DNA of 64,000 nt from positions 62,001 through 126,000 of the forward strand of contig MU867112.1 of the NCBI GenBank assembly GCA_033725935.1. Direction: 5' to 3'. The stretch is from Cladorrhinum sp. PSN259 (taxonomy: Eukaryota > Ascomycota > Sordariomycetes > Sordariales > Podosporaceae). How positions within the stretch are numbered: the stretch's first letter is position 1; every line of letters begins with the position of its first letter. Of the stretch, positions 46,416 to 57,790 are shown piece after piece. Under the pieces are notes generated by a model that was given only the letters and a program-made list of their open reading frames with translations, was not told the origin of the DNA and made no database searches. A program made the position numbers and the translations under genes.

Positions 46416-48025
46416 CTAATTCCCCTCATCCCCGTCCATCTTGGAAATCCACTTATTCATCTGGGAATACTTGTCCTCAAAGGACTTCTGCAACTTCTGA
46501 CACGCGGCCCACATGGGGTCTGTCTCTTTCCAGTACGTGTAGCAGTTTGAAAAGATCTGGTTCATGTCGGTCAAGAACTCATCCTCGCTCGTGTACTGTC
46601 TGGCATCCATTTTGGCCTTCATCGTTGTGAGATCCATGGGCTTCTTCACAACATCAAAGTAATCGGGAACTCCATCGCGCTGAGGGTCGACTGGATCCTT
46701 GAATGGGCCGACGACTCGGGTCCAGAAACCTAGAGAGGAGCATGAGAAATAGTTCAGAGGAGAATAGGAACGACAGTAAATGCTTACCTGGACCAGACAA
46801 CATCCTTGTCAACAGATCAGCGCAAAAGTTCATCTTCTTATCTGTCGAATACTGCTGGGCTCCAAGGGCAATACCACTAATACGACGCTTTTGCCCAGTC
46901 TTTTGAGCAGTCTTTGATGTCGGTAACGAGGCCTTGCCGCCGCTTGCAGATTTACGCGCAGCAGCCGGGAGAGCACCATTAACTGCCGTTGCGCCAGCGC
47001 CATCTGAGCCGCGTCTCTTCTTGGCTGGCCGCCCATCGTTCGCCTCGTCACCACCGTTCGGCAAGCTCCTTCTATGACTGGCAATAGCGACAGGGATATC
47101 TGCAGCTGCAGTAGCCGCATGCGAATCAGCAAAACCCCCATCAGCGACGTGAATGGCTGGTGAACTATCAAGTGAGCTCATAGCCACCACGAGTTCACTC
47201 AGTACCTCCTGAGGAAGCGACCGGGCGAATTCTGCTCTGGATTCCGAAGATCTCATATACTCGGCAGCCCAAGAGAGCAGAAGCTTTCGGAGCGAAGATC
47301 CCTCAGGCGTGTCTTTCCAAACCTGTACCAACAATGGCGTGGCGGGAATGTGGTCTGTGATCCTTCTGCACTCCATCATTGCGGCGAGCGTTGCATCGCA
47401 GAGACCATCAACGCCCAGCTTGTACCCCAACTTCCAAACGCCAATCAGAATGTCATAACTAGGCAGGTTCTCGACGGAGGAGAAGACCTGACCCGTGTAC
47501 ATGAAGTTTTGGCAGTAGGCAAAAACCTCGATCGGGGTATCGGGAAGTTGTACTATAAGTTCGAGTGAGCTGTCGTTGGGGTTCTCGTGGAAGTATCGGC
47601 GGTAGTACGCAGACTTGGAGCAGAGAAAGTCCTTTTGGATACCGAAGGGAGCTTGGTCGGGTCCGACCAAAACAATCACGAATATTGGGTGAGGATCCCT
47701 GGACAGTTTAGCATTGCAGCCTGCAAGATAGATCACAGAAGATGCGATGTTAGGGTACATACAACCATGAGAACGGCAGCGCTTCCGGGGCATTTTTAGG
47801 AGCCTCTAATTTTGGTGATTCTTTTGGCGGTTCAACGACTTCAGCTGTGGGCTCTGGGGCCAATTCTGGATGTGGTTCTACTACTGGCTCCCGTGCTGGC
47901 TCTGCGGCAACTTCAACAGACGGAGAAACCGCGTCGGGCTTATCAGCCTTGACAACAACTTGATCGACAATGACGGTCTGTTCAGCTGTGCCATTTGGCT
48001 GCTGTACGGTAGGCTTATCCGCCAT
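46416..48025 (-). CDS. BTB/POZ protein with C-terminal bromodomain
   Basis: Three exons on the minus strand: 48025-47763, 47698-46788 and 46729-46416, giving 495 aa. Residues 1-87 are an acidic, Pro/Glu/Val-rich low-complexity leader. A BTB/POZ domain follows (HPIFVIVLVG, FLCSKSAYYRRYF, VFAYCQNFMYTGQV, LGYKLGVDGLCDATLAAM) and then helical sequence. The middle is basic (RPAKKRRGS, QKTGQKRRISG), a likely nuclear signal. Exon 3 almost exactly encodes a bromodomain: GPFKDPVDPQRDGVPDYF, KKPMDLTTMKAKM, and IFSNCYTYWKETDPMW. In canonical bromodomains the acetyl-lysine anchor is the Asn of a 'NCYxYN' motif; here that residue is Trp. A nuclear, chromatin-related role is inferred. A 5' untranslated intron (about 48217-48034) is suggested by a good GTAAGT donor and CAG acceptor. 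Confidence 0.8.
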
Positions 48026-48813
48026 CTTGTGAGCTGAATGTAGAATTGTGGTCAGCAGGAAAGGAACTCTACATAAGATGATGCCTCAGGGTGTAAGTGC
48101 ATTGAGAATTTGAGAGCCTCGGCTTTTTATCTCGTGATCACATCGTGATAAATATAAAATATGAACTGATAGTGTATTGCATATATGAGAGAAGATGAAA
48201 GAAGAAGACTGACTTACCTTGAACCGGATGTTAACTGATGAGTGGAATACTGATATGAAACATCAAATTGCTGTGGTGTTTTGGAAGCCTTATGGGTGGG
48301 CTTATGGCGTGTGTATGTCGTTTTGGACACTGACAAACGCAAAATAATCAAGAAGTTTGAGCGGGTATGACAAGTAGGTGAGATAACTCAACAAGATGCA
48401 TGAAGCAATTGATCTCGGGCCCTCAGTGATGCCTCGAGTTGATGAGAGAAAAGTATGCTGGGTCCGTGTTTAAAGTTCAATGATGATTGGAATTGGCGAA
48501 TGAGAGATGAAGATGTCTGTTGCTGTCATTTGAAGAGTGGTGGCCCACTTTCTCACAGTGCTTAACATTGGCACCGTGCGAACTCGTACGTGCCTTTTGA
48601 ACTTGCGTGCATTTCACCATCTTCGAGTATCGAATCTGGCATCAACATCAAATCACGAGTTCAGAAATTCACTTGAATTTACCCCAGACTATTTACTGTC
48701 TTTGCCGCAAGTAAATCACTTAATTTTATCCTCAGCTTGACGTTTTGTGGCCAAGTCAGTTTCAATTGATATTTACAATTTCGAAGGTCGCAAACAAGCT
48801 TGTCCGCCTACAC
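48026..48813. other. 5' region of the BTB-bromodomain gene
   Basis: 788 bp of leader and promoter for the minus-strand gene. GTAAGTC on the minus strand at 48217 and ACATTCAG ending at 48034 would remove a 184-nt intron just upstream of the ATG. No coding unit was found. Confidence 0.5.
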
Positions 48814-48885
48814 GGACGAATAGCTCAGGGGTAGAGCAACCGGCTGCAGTCCGGTAGGTCACGTGTTCAAATCACGTTTCGTCCT
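48814..48885 (+). tRNA. tRNA-Cys (GCA)
   Basis: 72 nt without intron. The acceptor stem is GGACGAA paired with TTCGTCC and discriminator T. The D-arm is TAGCTCAGGGGTAGAGCA. The anticodon stem is ACCGG/CCGGT with loop CTGCAGT and anticodon GCA. The T-arm has GTTCAAATC. A T-rich stretch (TTTTATTTTTTTT) follows directly, a good polymerase III terminator. Confidence 0.97.
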
Positions 48886-49589
48886 TTTATTTTTTTTCTT
48901 AATATTTTGTTTTTGTACGCGGGGCTGGTTTTGAATAGAGATTGTGTTAGATGGCTTAATTATTGTTTTTTTATTTTTCTGGGGGCTTTCTGCTGGTTGT
49001 TCCATGGTGTTCTGTGATATACTCGTGTGGCAGGATGGTAGGCAGCTCCATTCCAAGATTTAGAGGTCAGTCGTAGCTTTTGATAACAGAAACCAACTCA
49101 TTTCTTTTTGTTTAAAAATGAGATTCATTCATTGCTTAGAGATGGGATATCATTACTCTCATACCTGACTTCATGGAAGGGAAAAGAAACTGCAAGAAAA
49201 AAAGAAACCAAGCATTGCACTTCATACTCTGACAAGAAAAACAAGTAAAACAACAAAATTTCATAATATATTATACACAAGGGAATTGTGAGCGTGGCAA
49301 CAGAAGATCATTGCACACGCTTCCTCATGAAGAGGAAATAAAGACAGCAAGGAGAGCCGAAATGCTAAACATAACACAATGTAATGCAGTCAACATGATA
49401 ACCTCCCACACACTTGATCATCGACAAGACAGACCAAGGGACGACAACCCACCCCCGTTTCTCTTGTTCCATACCAAACCAAACGCAAACATCAGATTTT
49501 GTTATACTTTTCCCAAGAAACATCCCATCACCAACTCCATCCTCAGTTCATTCCATCCTACGCCATGATTAATGATTGTAAAGAGTAAT
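48886..49589. other. Intergenic, tRNA-Cys to topoisomerase II stop
   Basis: 704 bp with the tRNA's T-rich terminator at its left edge (48887-48897) and the 3' flank of the topoisomerase gene at its right. No gene was recognised. Confidence 0.65.
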
Positions 49590-52500
49590 TTACTCATCGC
49601 TCTCATCTATGGCAAAAGCATCACTGCCATCGTTCATGGACTCATCGTCATCATCAATCACGATAGGCTTCCTGCTTGCCGCAGTCCGTCCAGGTCTAGC
49701 CTTGGGCTTAGCTGGAGGAGGGCTGATCTCTGTGGCTTCCTCCATCACCGCGTCCTCGTCCTCATCCTCACTCAAAGTCTTCTTTGACTTTGCTTTCTTG
49801 GCCGCATATGCCTTGGCAGCTGGAGAAAGAGTCGAAGGCTTCGGCTTTGCAGCGGCAGCAGTCTTGGCGACCTTGACCTTGGGAGCAGCCTTAGCCTTCG
49901 GAGGAGCATTCTCACCATTCTCCTTATTCTTGGCTCCTGCAGGTCTGCCGCGCTTCTTGGTAGGAGCAGGGACGACAGCAAGTGGTGCTTTGCCCTTCTT
50001 CGCGGCAGGCTTAGAAGATGTGGCCGGGAGGTCATCCTCCGACAGGAAGCCGTCGAGGTTATCCTCCTGAGCGGGTTTGAGCGGGGAGGACCTCGCAAGT
50101 GCCTCGTAGTTGGTGTCGTCATGCTCATCAACCTCAACGCTTGTTTTGGATGGTTTGGTCTTCAGCTTCGAGAGAGTAGAGGTGTCACCTCCGGGGTGAG
50201 ACATGGAGAACAAAGAAAGTCTGCCGCCGTTGCTGCTTGAAGAAGCGCCCCCTATGCCCTTAACCATTGCGCCTACATCGCCGAGCTTGAGGCTATCATC
50301 ACTATCTTCAGACTCATCGTCGAGGGCGTATGATTTCTTGGCCTTGGCGGCAGCAGCGCGCTTGCCGGGCTTGACGGGCTCAACTTCCTCCTCCTCTGCA
50401 GAGTCATCATCGATGGCGTACGATGGCTTCGCCTTCGTAGCGGCGGCGCGTTTAACAGGCTTGACAGGCTCGATATCAGACTCACCAAAGTCATCGTCAT
50501 CGAGTGGTGATTTAGACTTGGGGGCAGCTGCCTTCTTGGCCGGCTTGACAGGCTCGATATCGGAGTCGTCAAACTCATCATCACTTAGAGTAAATGATGA
50601 TTTGGCCTTGGGTGCTGGCGCCGCATTCTTGGCCGGCTCATCATCGTCATCCTCAAGCTTGAGGCTCTCGTCGTCAGAGAGTTCAATGGCATATGATGGG
50701 TTTGCCTTGGCAGTGGCTGCTCGTTTGGCGGCGATAGGCTCGATAGGTTCATCCTCATCCATTACGTCGTCGTCAACTGGGGTTGCCTCAGCGGAGGGCT
50801 CCTTCGAGGTGGGATTGCCGATATCCATAAAGTCATCATCCGACTCGTCTGAGATCACATATTTGGATTTGGTGGTAGCGGCACGTTTGGTGCGACCGTT
50901 GGCAGCATCAGGTGCTGATGCAGAAGGTTGAGGTTCCGTCTTGATTGTAGCCTTCTTTCCCAGGAGCGCAAAGTCATCATCGTCAGAGATAGACCCTCCA
51001 TCGGTGATAGCCTTCGGTTTGGCGGCTGCCTGGAATTTCTCCATGAAGCGCTGTTGCGTCTTTGTCTCGACCTTTTCCATCTTGGGCACCACTCTTGGGG
51101 CAGCCTTAGCCTTGGTTTTTTTCTCGGGTGCATATTCGTCGTCATCCTTCCGGCGCTTATTATTTGTCTTGCCAGCGCCTATCTTGTCAGACCTGCGACG
51201 GCCCATTCTTCGGATGTTAGTTGTGATCTCATCGTCCAACTTCAACGCTTGCTCCCATTCGTCGGCGAAATCATCGAGATCCTTGACCCATAGGTCCTTC
51301 TCGCTCATCGCCTTGAGTTCGTCGTGCTCAGCCTTCTTGGCTGCGATCTGGGCCTTCAGTCTCTCGAGGCGCTCATTGGTGAGCGACCAGATAGCCATCG
51401 ATAAGAGATAGTCGTAGTCACGAGCACCTCCAGCGACGTCCTCATCCTCGGCTTCCTCGTTGCCCAGCTCTTCATCCGTTGACTTCGCCTTCTTGTCGTC
51501 CTTGGGGGGGAAGGCTTCGTAGTCGCGATCACGAAGTTCCTTGACGAGAACAGCTTTCTTCTTCTTGGAGACAATGAGCTTGTTCTCGATGATTTCAGAG
51601 ATGAAACGGAACTGGTTCTTGAGCTTTCTGTAGTCCGCATGATAGACTCCAAGCCAGTGCTTCTTGCGAGCCTCGTACATCTTCAACCGGTAGTGGAAGT
51701 ACTCCTCCATGATCTCTTCGGCATTCGCATACTTGCGAATCATGCCGTTGGTGTCAAAGGCCACCAGGTTAGTGGTGGAAACAGTGGTGGTGAGTTTGAA
51801 CTTTTCCAGCAAACCCTCCTTAACAGCCGCCGCCCGATGCTTATCGTCCATTTCAATGATGAAGTGAACGGTCCTGTGATCGTTGAACTCCTTGTAGTCC
51901 TTGATGAAGGACGGCGTCTTGTCATTGCCAATGATGTCTTCAAGCTTGGCCTTGAAGTCATCGGTCCACATGCGAATGGGCAATTCAGTAACATGGATCT
52001 CATTGGGTCTATCCTCATCCTGATGGATGATACCGTTGAATCTCCACTTGTTAGGCCCTTCAGGCTCAGGAGTGCCCTTCCATCCACGCCACCACGGTGT
52101 CATTGGTACGAACGGCTTCTCTTCTGGATCGTTTGGGTCAAGTCGTCCCATGCGCCGCTTTAGGTTCTCGACAATGTCCATGGGGTGGAAGTTGGGAATA
52201 GATGTACTCCAACCAGTACCGATACCGTCAGCGCCGTTCACCAGGACCATCGGAAGGACTGGAACAAAGACCTTGGGCTCGATCAAGTTTCCGTCATCGA
52301 ACTGGAAATCCAGATTGGGCTCATCAAGCTTGGAGAAGACACGACGTGCAAAAGGTGACAGCCTCGTGTGAATGTAACGAGCGCTGGCAGCATCCTTTCC
52401 ACCAGAGAGACGAGAACCGAAGTTACCGCTGGGCTCCAAGCAGTTGACGTTATTGGATCCGGTGTAAGTCTGTGCGAGACCAATGATCGTCTGCTGCAAA

Positions 52501-55194
52501 GACTGTTCACCGTGATGGTAGGCAGCATGTTCCGAGATGTAACCAGCAAATTCCACGACCTTCTGGTCGTTGACCAGATTGCGCTTGAAGGCAGCAAACA
52601 TGACCTTGCGCTGGCCCGGCTTCAGACCGTCAACCATTGATGGAATAGATCGAATGTTGTCGGCCATGGAGAACAGGATGAATTCGTGCTGCAAGAAGTC
52701 GCCGTAGCTGATCTCTTGTGTTGTAGAATCAAGAAAAGTGCCGGGCACAAAATTGCCCAGCCACTCCTTACGAGCATCTGCCTTCTTCTTGGAGAAGATC
52801 ATGTCAAGCATCTGAGATTCGTCGGGCTTGATGGTCGCAAAAGTCTTGAGGTGGCGATCCAGGTTGGTGAAGTAAACTTGGGCATCTTCGTTCGAAGAAC
52901 TACCCAATCCCTTCAGGTACTTGTACTTCCACCTGCGGAGTTCAGCTTTGTTCGCTTCCTTCCAGGATTCGTACTCGACTAAGTTGAAGAAAGACTTGAG
53001 CTTTTGCGGTTTCTTTGGGTTGGGGCCCTGCCAAACCTTGACGACTGGAGTAATAAACTGCTGGAAAAAGTCGGGAATGCGCAGCAGGGAAGGGAATTGA
53101 ACTTCGAGGAAGTTGATCAGCAAACCCTTGATATGACTACCGTCCAAATCCTGATCGGCCATGATCATCAAATGACCGTATCGAAGACCCTTGGTATCGG
53201 TATAAACCTGCTTGTGCTTGAGACCGAGGAACTTCTTGATGTTCTCGATTTCCTTGTTCTTCATGATCTGGTCAATTGAAGCATCACGAACGTTGAGCAT
53301 CTTACCACGGAGTGGGAAAACACCAATACGATCGGGATCCAGAACGGCGCGACCTGCGACAGCCAAACCTCTGGCGGAATCACCTTCGGTAAGAATGAGA
53401 GTACACTCATGACCACGTTTAGTACCCGCCAAGTTGGCATCTACCAGCTTCTCGTTGCTCACGCGGGAGCGCTTGGTGCCATCAGACTTGGCCAGCAGCT
53501 TGTCTGCCTTTTTGTCGGCGAATTCCATGATGCTGGCAATGGCCTCTGACTGCCTGACCTTCTTGAGGAAGTTTTCACTAAGGGCGCATTTGCTTCCAAA
53601 CGCGCTCATCTTAGTTGTCAACTGTTCCTTGGTCTGAGAGTTGAAGGCCGGGTTATCAATCAGGCAGTTGATGAAGATAAAGATGTGGTTGCGGAAGTTT
53701 GCCGGCTTGAGGGAGTGACCCTTTTTCTTTTTGTTCAGCTCCTTGGCGAGGGCGTCGCAAATCTGATCAGCGATGTAGTTCACGTGAGTACCACCGCTTG
53801 TCGTTGCGATGTTGTTGACGAAAGACACCTGCTGGAACGAGCCATCTGAGACAGTGAAACCAATCTGCCATAGCCTTCCTTTGTCCCTCACATCATCGAA
53901 TTCCACTTTGGCAGGCTCGGCATTGGCATCGCCACGCTCTTGAGCGATAGCCTTGGCATACAGAGCACAATAAGACTTGAAGTTGATCTTGAGATGCGCT
54001 CCGTTGAGCCAGACCTTGATGCCAGTCATAGTTCCTGCCATGTCGTAGACACGGCGGTAGATGAGGCCCTCGAGGTCATCATCAATACCGTTCTCCATAC
54101 CAAATCTCTTGTAGTCCGGGAGGAAGGTAACTCTGACGAAATCTGCAGTCTTGTTGGACGTAATCTTGGGCTTTTCCATTTTACCCATGTTGTCTGTCCA
54201 TGTTTGCTTATACCGCTTGCCATTGATCGAATCCTGGCATTCCAAGGTGAACTTCGTACTGAAGATGTTGGTAAGCTTCGCACCGTAACCGTTACGACCA
54301 CCGACTGTCTTTTTCTCGTCATCATCGTAGTTGGAACCGGTGAGAAGGTGACCAAAGATGAGCTCAGGGACGTAGCATCCTTCCTTTTCGTGCATCTCAA
54401 CTGGAATACCCTTGCCGTTATTCTCAACAGAAATTTCTCCGGTTTCGCGGTCGACGGTAATCTTGAGGAAGGTCATGGAGGAGTCGCGCTGACTGTTGTC
54501 TGCGGCGTTGACCAGGATTTCGTCAAAAATTTTGTAGAGACCGGGAACGTAGGAAACGGTGCGATTCTCCATGAGGCTTTCGTTCTTGTTGAAGACCCAC
54601 ATCTTTTGATCGGTGCGCTCAACAGAGCCAATGTAGGTATCGGGACGCTTGATGATGTGCTCTAACTGGGTGAGCTTCTGGTATGTCTCGGTTGCCGTCT
54701 TCTTGGACTTTGACCCCGAGGCCACAGGCTCATCGATCACCATGCTATCATTCTCGATCTCAGCCAAAGGCTTGCCGGTCGACTTTTTCGCTGGAGCCTT
54801 CTTCTGTTTCTTAGAGGTGGGAGGGGTATTCGAGAGCATGCTCGCGTCGTCATCGTCGTCACTTTCAGGCTTTGCGCGCTTCTTAGTAGCCGTAGGCTTT
54901 GCCTTCACGCCCGCGAGCTTCGTCTGAACCATTTTGGCAGGTTTGGCGGCGGCAGCTTTTTTGGTAACTGGTTTAGCCTTGGTCGTCTATAGCAGGTGTC
55001 AGTGAATATCTCGATATTATATATTTATTTCACACGCTGTAGGGTCGCCCAAATCGGTCTGGTGCCTACAAAAGGCAGGCAAATGCAGGCAGATAGGCAA
55101 CATTGGGCCAGCGAGACGTACGTACCACCTCTGGTGCGTAGTCATCAGACTCGCTGAGGGCGCTGTGAAAATCGGACTCAACGTCGGAATCCAT
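49590..55194 (-). CDS. top2: DNA topoisomerase II
   Basis: Two exons on the minus strand, 55194-55126 (23 codons) and 54986-49590, giving 1821 aa. It has all eukaryotic type IIA elements in order: a GHKL ATPase with NAADNS and GRNGYGAKLTNIFS; a TOPRIM domain with TEGDSARGLAVAG and the metal-binding DQDLDGSHIKG; the winged-helix region with the catalytic Tyr in SARYIHTRL (near residue 894); and a coiled-coil gate. The enzyme passes one duplex through a transient break in another and is essential for chromosome segregation. The C-terminal 400 residues are unstructured, acidic and lysine-rich, with six imperfect repeats (see separate entry) and several likely nuclear signals. The short first exon starts MDSDVESDFHSALSESD; translation could also begin at the internal Met (residue 42), but the spliced start is acidic in the way other fungal Top2 proteins are. 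Confidence 0.96.
50325..50880 (-). repeat. Six imperfect acidic repeats in the Top2 tail
   Basis: Six copies of a lysine-alanine-lysine motif followed by an aromatic/aliphatic strand and an Asp/Glu/Ser cluster: KSKYVISDESDDD, KANPSYAIELSDDE, KAKSSFTLSDDEFDD, KSKSPLDDDDFGE, KAKPSYAIDDDSAEE and KAKKSYALDDESED, at residues about 1395-1580. The spacing is 28-53 residues. The SDDE and SDES clusters resemble casein kinase 2 sites. Confidence 0.8.
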
Positions 55195-55342
55195 CGTGAG
55201 GGAGGTGCTTGCGCAGGAACAGTGTTCCCCTGCTCGCGCCGTGAAAAGATTCTAGGCTGAAAAATTTGCTGCAGTCGCGGTCGGCAAATGTACGACAAAA
55301 AAGTTGTGTTTTTATACATCCAGCGAAGAAGAAAAAAAGTCG

Positions 55343-55623
55343 ACGCGACGCGACTCGACTCAATAAAGGAAAAGAGTTAAGAAAAAACACGCCTCGATCA
55401 AGTCATCCAGCGGTTGCTCTCGAGGGGGGTGGAGGGGCAGTCTGGTCTGGTATTGTGAAGGGAAAAGAATGGAGGGGTTCAGATTGCGGTCGAAGAATAG
55501 GCCTGTTGTTGTGGTGAACAAGCCAGTGCATGTAAACAATCAATTGGGCGGTGTTGTGCGTATTTCCCAAAACGTAGGAGATTTCAGGGCGCTGCTCCCG
55601 CTGGAAAACGCGACACGACGCGT
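55343..55623. promoter_or_regulatory. ACGCG (MCB-like) elements upstream of topoisomerase II
   Basis: Two adjacent ACGCG cores at 55343-55352, another ACGCG near 55608-55612, and a full ACGCGT at 55618-55623, about 150 to 430 bases upstream of the topoisomerase ATG. ACGCGT is the MluI cell-cycle box bound by MBF-type APSES factors in yeasts, which drive S-phase genes. The sites are plain; their use here is inference. Confidence 0.4.
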
Positions 55624-57539
55624 GAGACGTGGATATCCCGGGCTCAAGTGGGGCATCTAGCAGCCTGAGGCAGGCATAGCAGACAAAGCACACCAGACAA
55701 GCACGAACCAGGTCCTCATCTCATACGTAACGGGAGAGCCAATCATATCTCAATCTGAAGCACGGGGTGGGGCGCGATGAACGACACATCGTGAAGCGAG
55801 AGCCTGGAAACTCAAAACTCGACATGTCAAAGGAAGGAGCAACGTCAATTTTGCAAGCACAAATTGAAAAAAAAAAAAAACCTATGAGAGAGGAGGGGAA
55901 TTACAGCGGTTGAGAAATGTCCGAATTACCTGCAGTCAAACCCCACCCACCAATTTGCGATTTCGGAGTTCGCCGCCTAAATCTCGTTCCGCTTCAGTCA
56001 GAGATGGTTCAACACGTTACAACCAGAGACTTTGTTTGCTACTGTTGAAATCGAGGGGTCGAAACTACATAAGTGACAGTTGTACCACAGCCGTCGTAGG
56101 GCTGTGGGTCCTCGCTGCCCCCCCAGAGTGCGCTACAAAGCTATCGAGTCTCAAATCAATTTTCCGGCCCCAGGTGGTAACTACATACAAGTGCGTCCCA
56201 GGCCACGTTTGTGTCGATTGTCACTCAGAGACTGTGATTTGGTATAGATTACCTATGACGGCCAACTGCCGACACAATATTGCCAGATCCAATGCTCGGA
56301 ATTGTTTGGATCGGCCTCGAGGATGAACTCCACGGCATCTGCGCCCTATCCGCTCCGCCATGTAACTTCCCGCCTCTGAGCGACACCTGTTCCAATCGAT
56401 CTTCGCGCAACCAGCATTGGCAAGTCCCCTCTCTGATGATGATCGAGTGAGAAATGCTTCGCATGCACTGCAACATAGCACAGCCATGGGAGCACCAAAT
56501 CCAAGGTCAAAATTCCGAATTCGACTGCTTGCATCCTCCCGTTGACAGCTGGTTGATGTTGCACCGACGCAGGGGAGGAGGGCCTTTGAGCAACTAATTG
56601 GTCTTGACATTGATGGAGATCTCGCATCGGGCATCAACCAGGGACCCGTCGAACAAGATGCTAGGACAACAGACAGCGAGGTTTGGTCGAGCGGGGTTGG
56701 TTGGCCGGTACCGTTGGCCGTCGTGGTTTGGTCCACACCTGGGCACGCTGCCATCATAGAGATTAGCTACACTCTCCGAATGGACGCGCGGCATTCATCA
56801 TTCACCACTCCCCGAGTAGGCTAGAGGTTCATACGGGGAAGTTTGCTAGAGAGCGTAGGCAGGGGATCTGGTTTTTCCGTTCCTCAACATCTCCGCTTTG
56901 GGATTCTTCGCATCTTGTACTTTCCGTTTGGGGGTCTTGAAGGATTGCAACGTCCATGTTGGGCTATTGATGCCGGATGTTAGTCCCGTGTAGGGTGGAC
57001 GGGTAGCTGCAGCTCCCACCACAATCAAATGTTGACGATGCGAAGGGCTAGCGAGCCCATGAACCCTTGTTCCCTGAAAGCCACCGCTCACAGTGGTGCT
57101 CCCGAGCCCGTTACGATGCAAGCCACGCAGAGATGATCGGATCAAGTGATTGCGTTTCCGCAATTCTCCCACCCATCATCACTTGCCCCTACATCATATC
57201 TCAACTTGATGATCCTGGATGATGTCTTTGCTATCATCGGCCATTCCGATGGCTGACAATCACTCAAACGGAACGGGGAGGAGGACAAAGACAAACCCAT
57301 CCAGCACAGTCAACAGTTTCAACATTTGAATCTCTGTGAGTCTGATCGGAAACTTTTTTCTCCCATGGACCTGCAGGCCTGTAGTACTAGGTCAAGCTCC
57401 TGGGCAAGCAAGGCACAGTGCATTTGACATATGCGGATTTCCGCTTCGCTGCGGCGAATTCAACGGGGAATACCGCTGCCTTCTCGAAGCCCTGGAATAT
57501 GAAGCTCTGCTTAGCCTTTTTTTCTCTCGAGTGGCCCGA

Positions 57540-57790
57540 TCATAATAGTCGATAGTAGCTTGGGTACGCTGTGACTACTCTTGTTCGCATGCCCTCGACT
57601 CTGGCACAGCACTGGTAGATACAGCTGGAGCAACCCCTGTGGAAGATAATACCACGGCAAACCGCCGCTTCAAGATCGGATGATTCGATGTGTGGACAAA
57701 CAATGACTTGGGGATGTAAGGGCCGCTTCATTCTCTGGATTTCATCAAGATGAACCTTTAAAATCATGTTCAGCGGTGAAGCGGCCACGT
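57540..57790 (-). pseudogene. Possible decayed gene fragment
   Basis: An open minus-strand stretch of about 85 codons contains QVIVCPHIESSD, a Cys-rich CSSCIYQCC segment, and RVVTAYPS. It vaguely recalls a group of uncharacterised Pezizomycotina proteins with a 'CPH' motif, paired Cys and a hydrophobic strand. No ATG opens the whole frame (only internal Met codons), no splice partner was found, and the surrounding frames are broken. I treat it as a possible relic and would not assign a function. Confidence 0.2.

Noticed and set aside
56221..56794. Minus-strand frames that faintly recall a RidA/YjgF C-terminus (ARPNLAVCC, DGSLVDARCE)
   Set aside because: The resemblance covers about 30 residues, the frame breaks on both sides and the key conserved residues are not evident.
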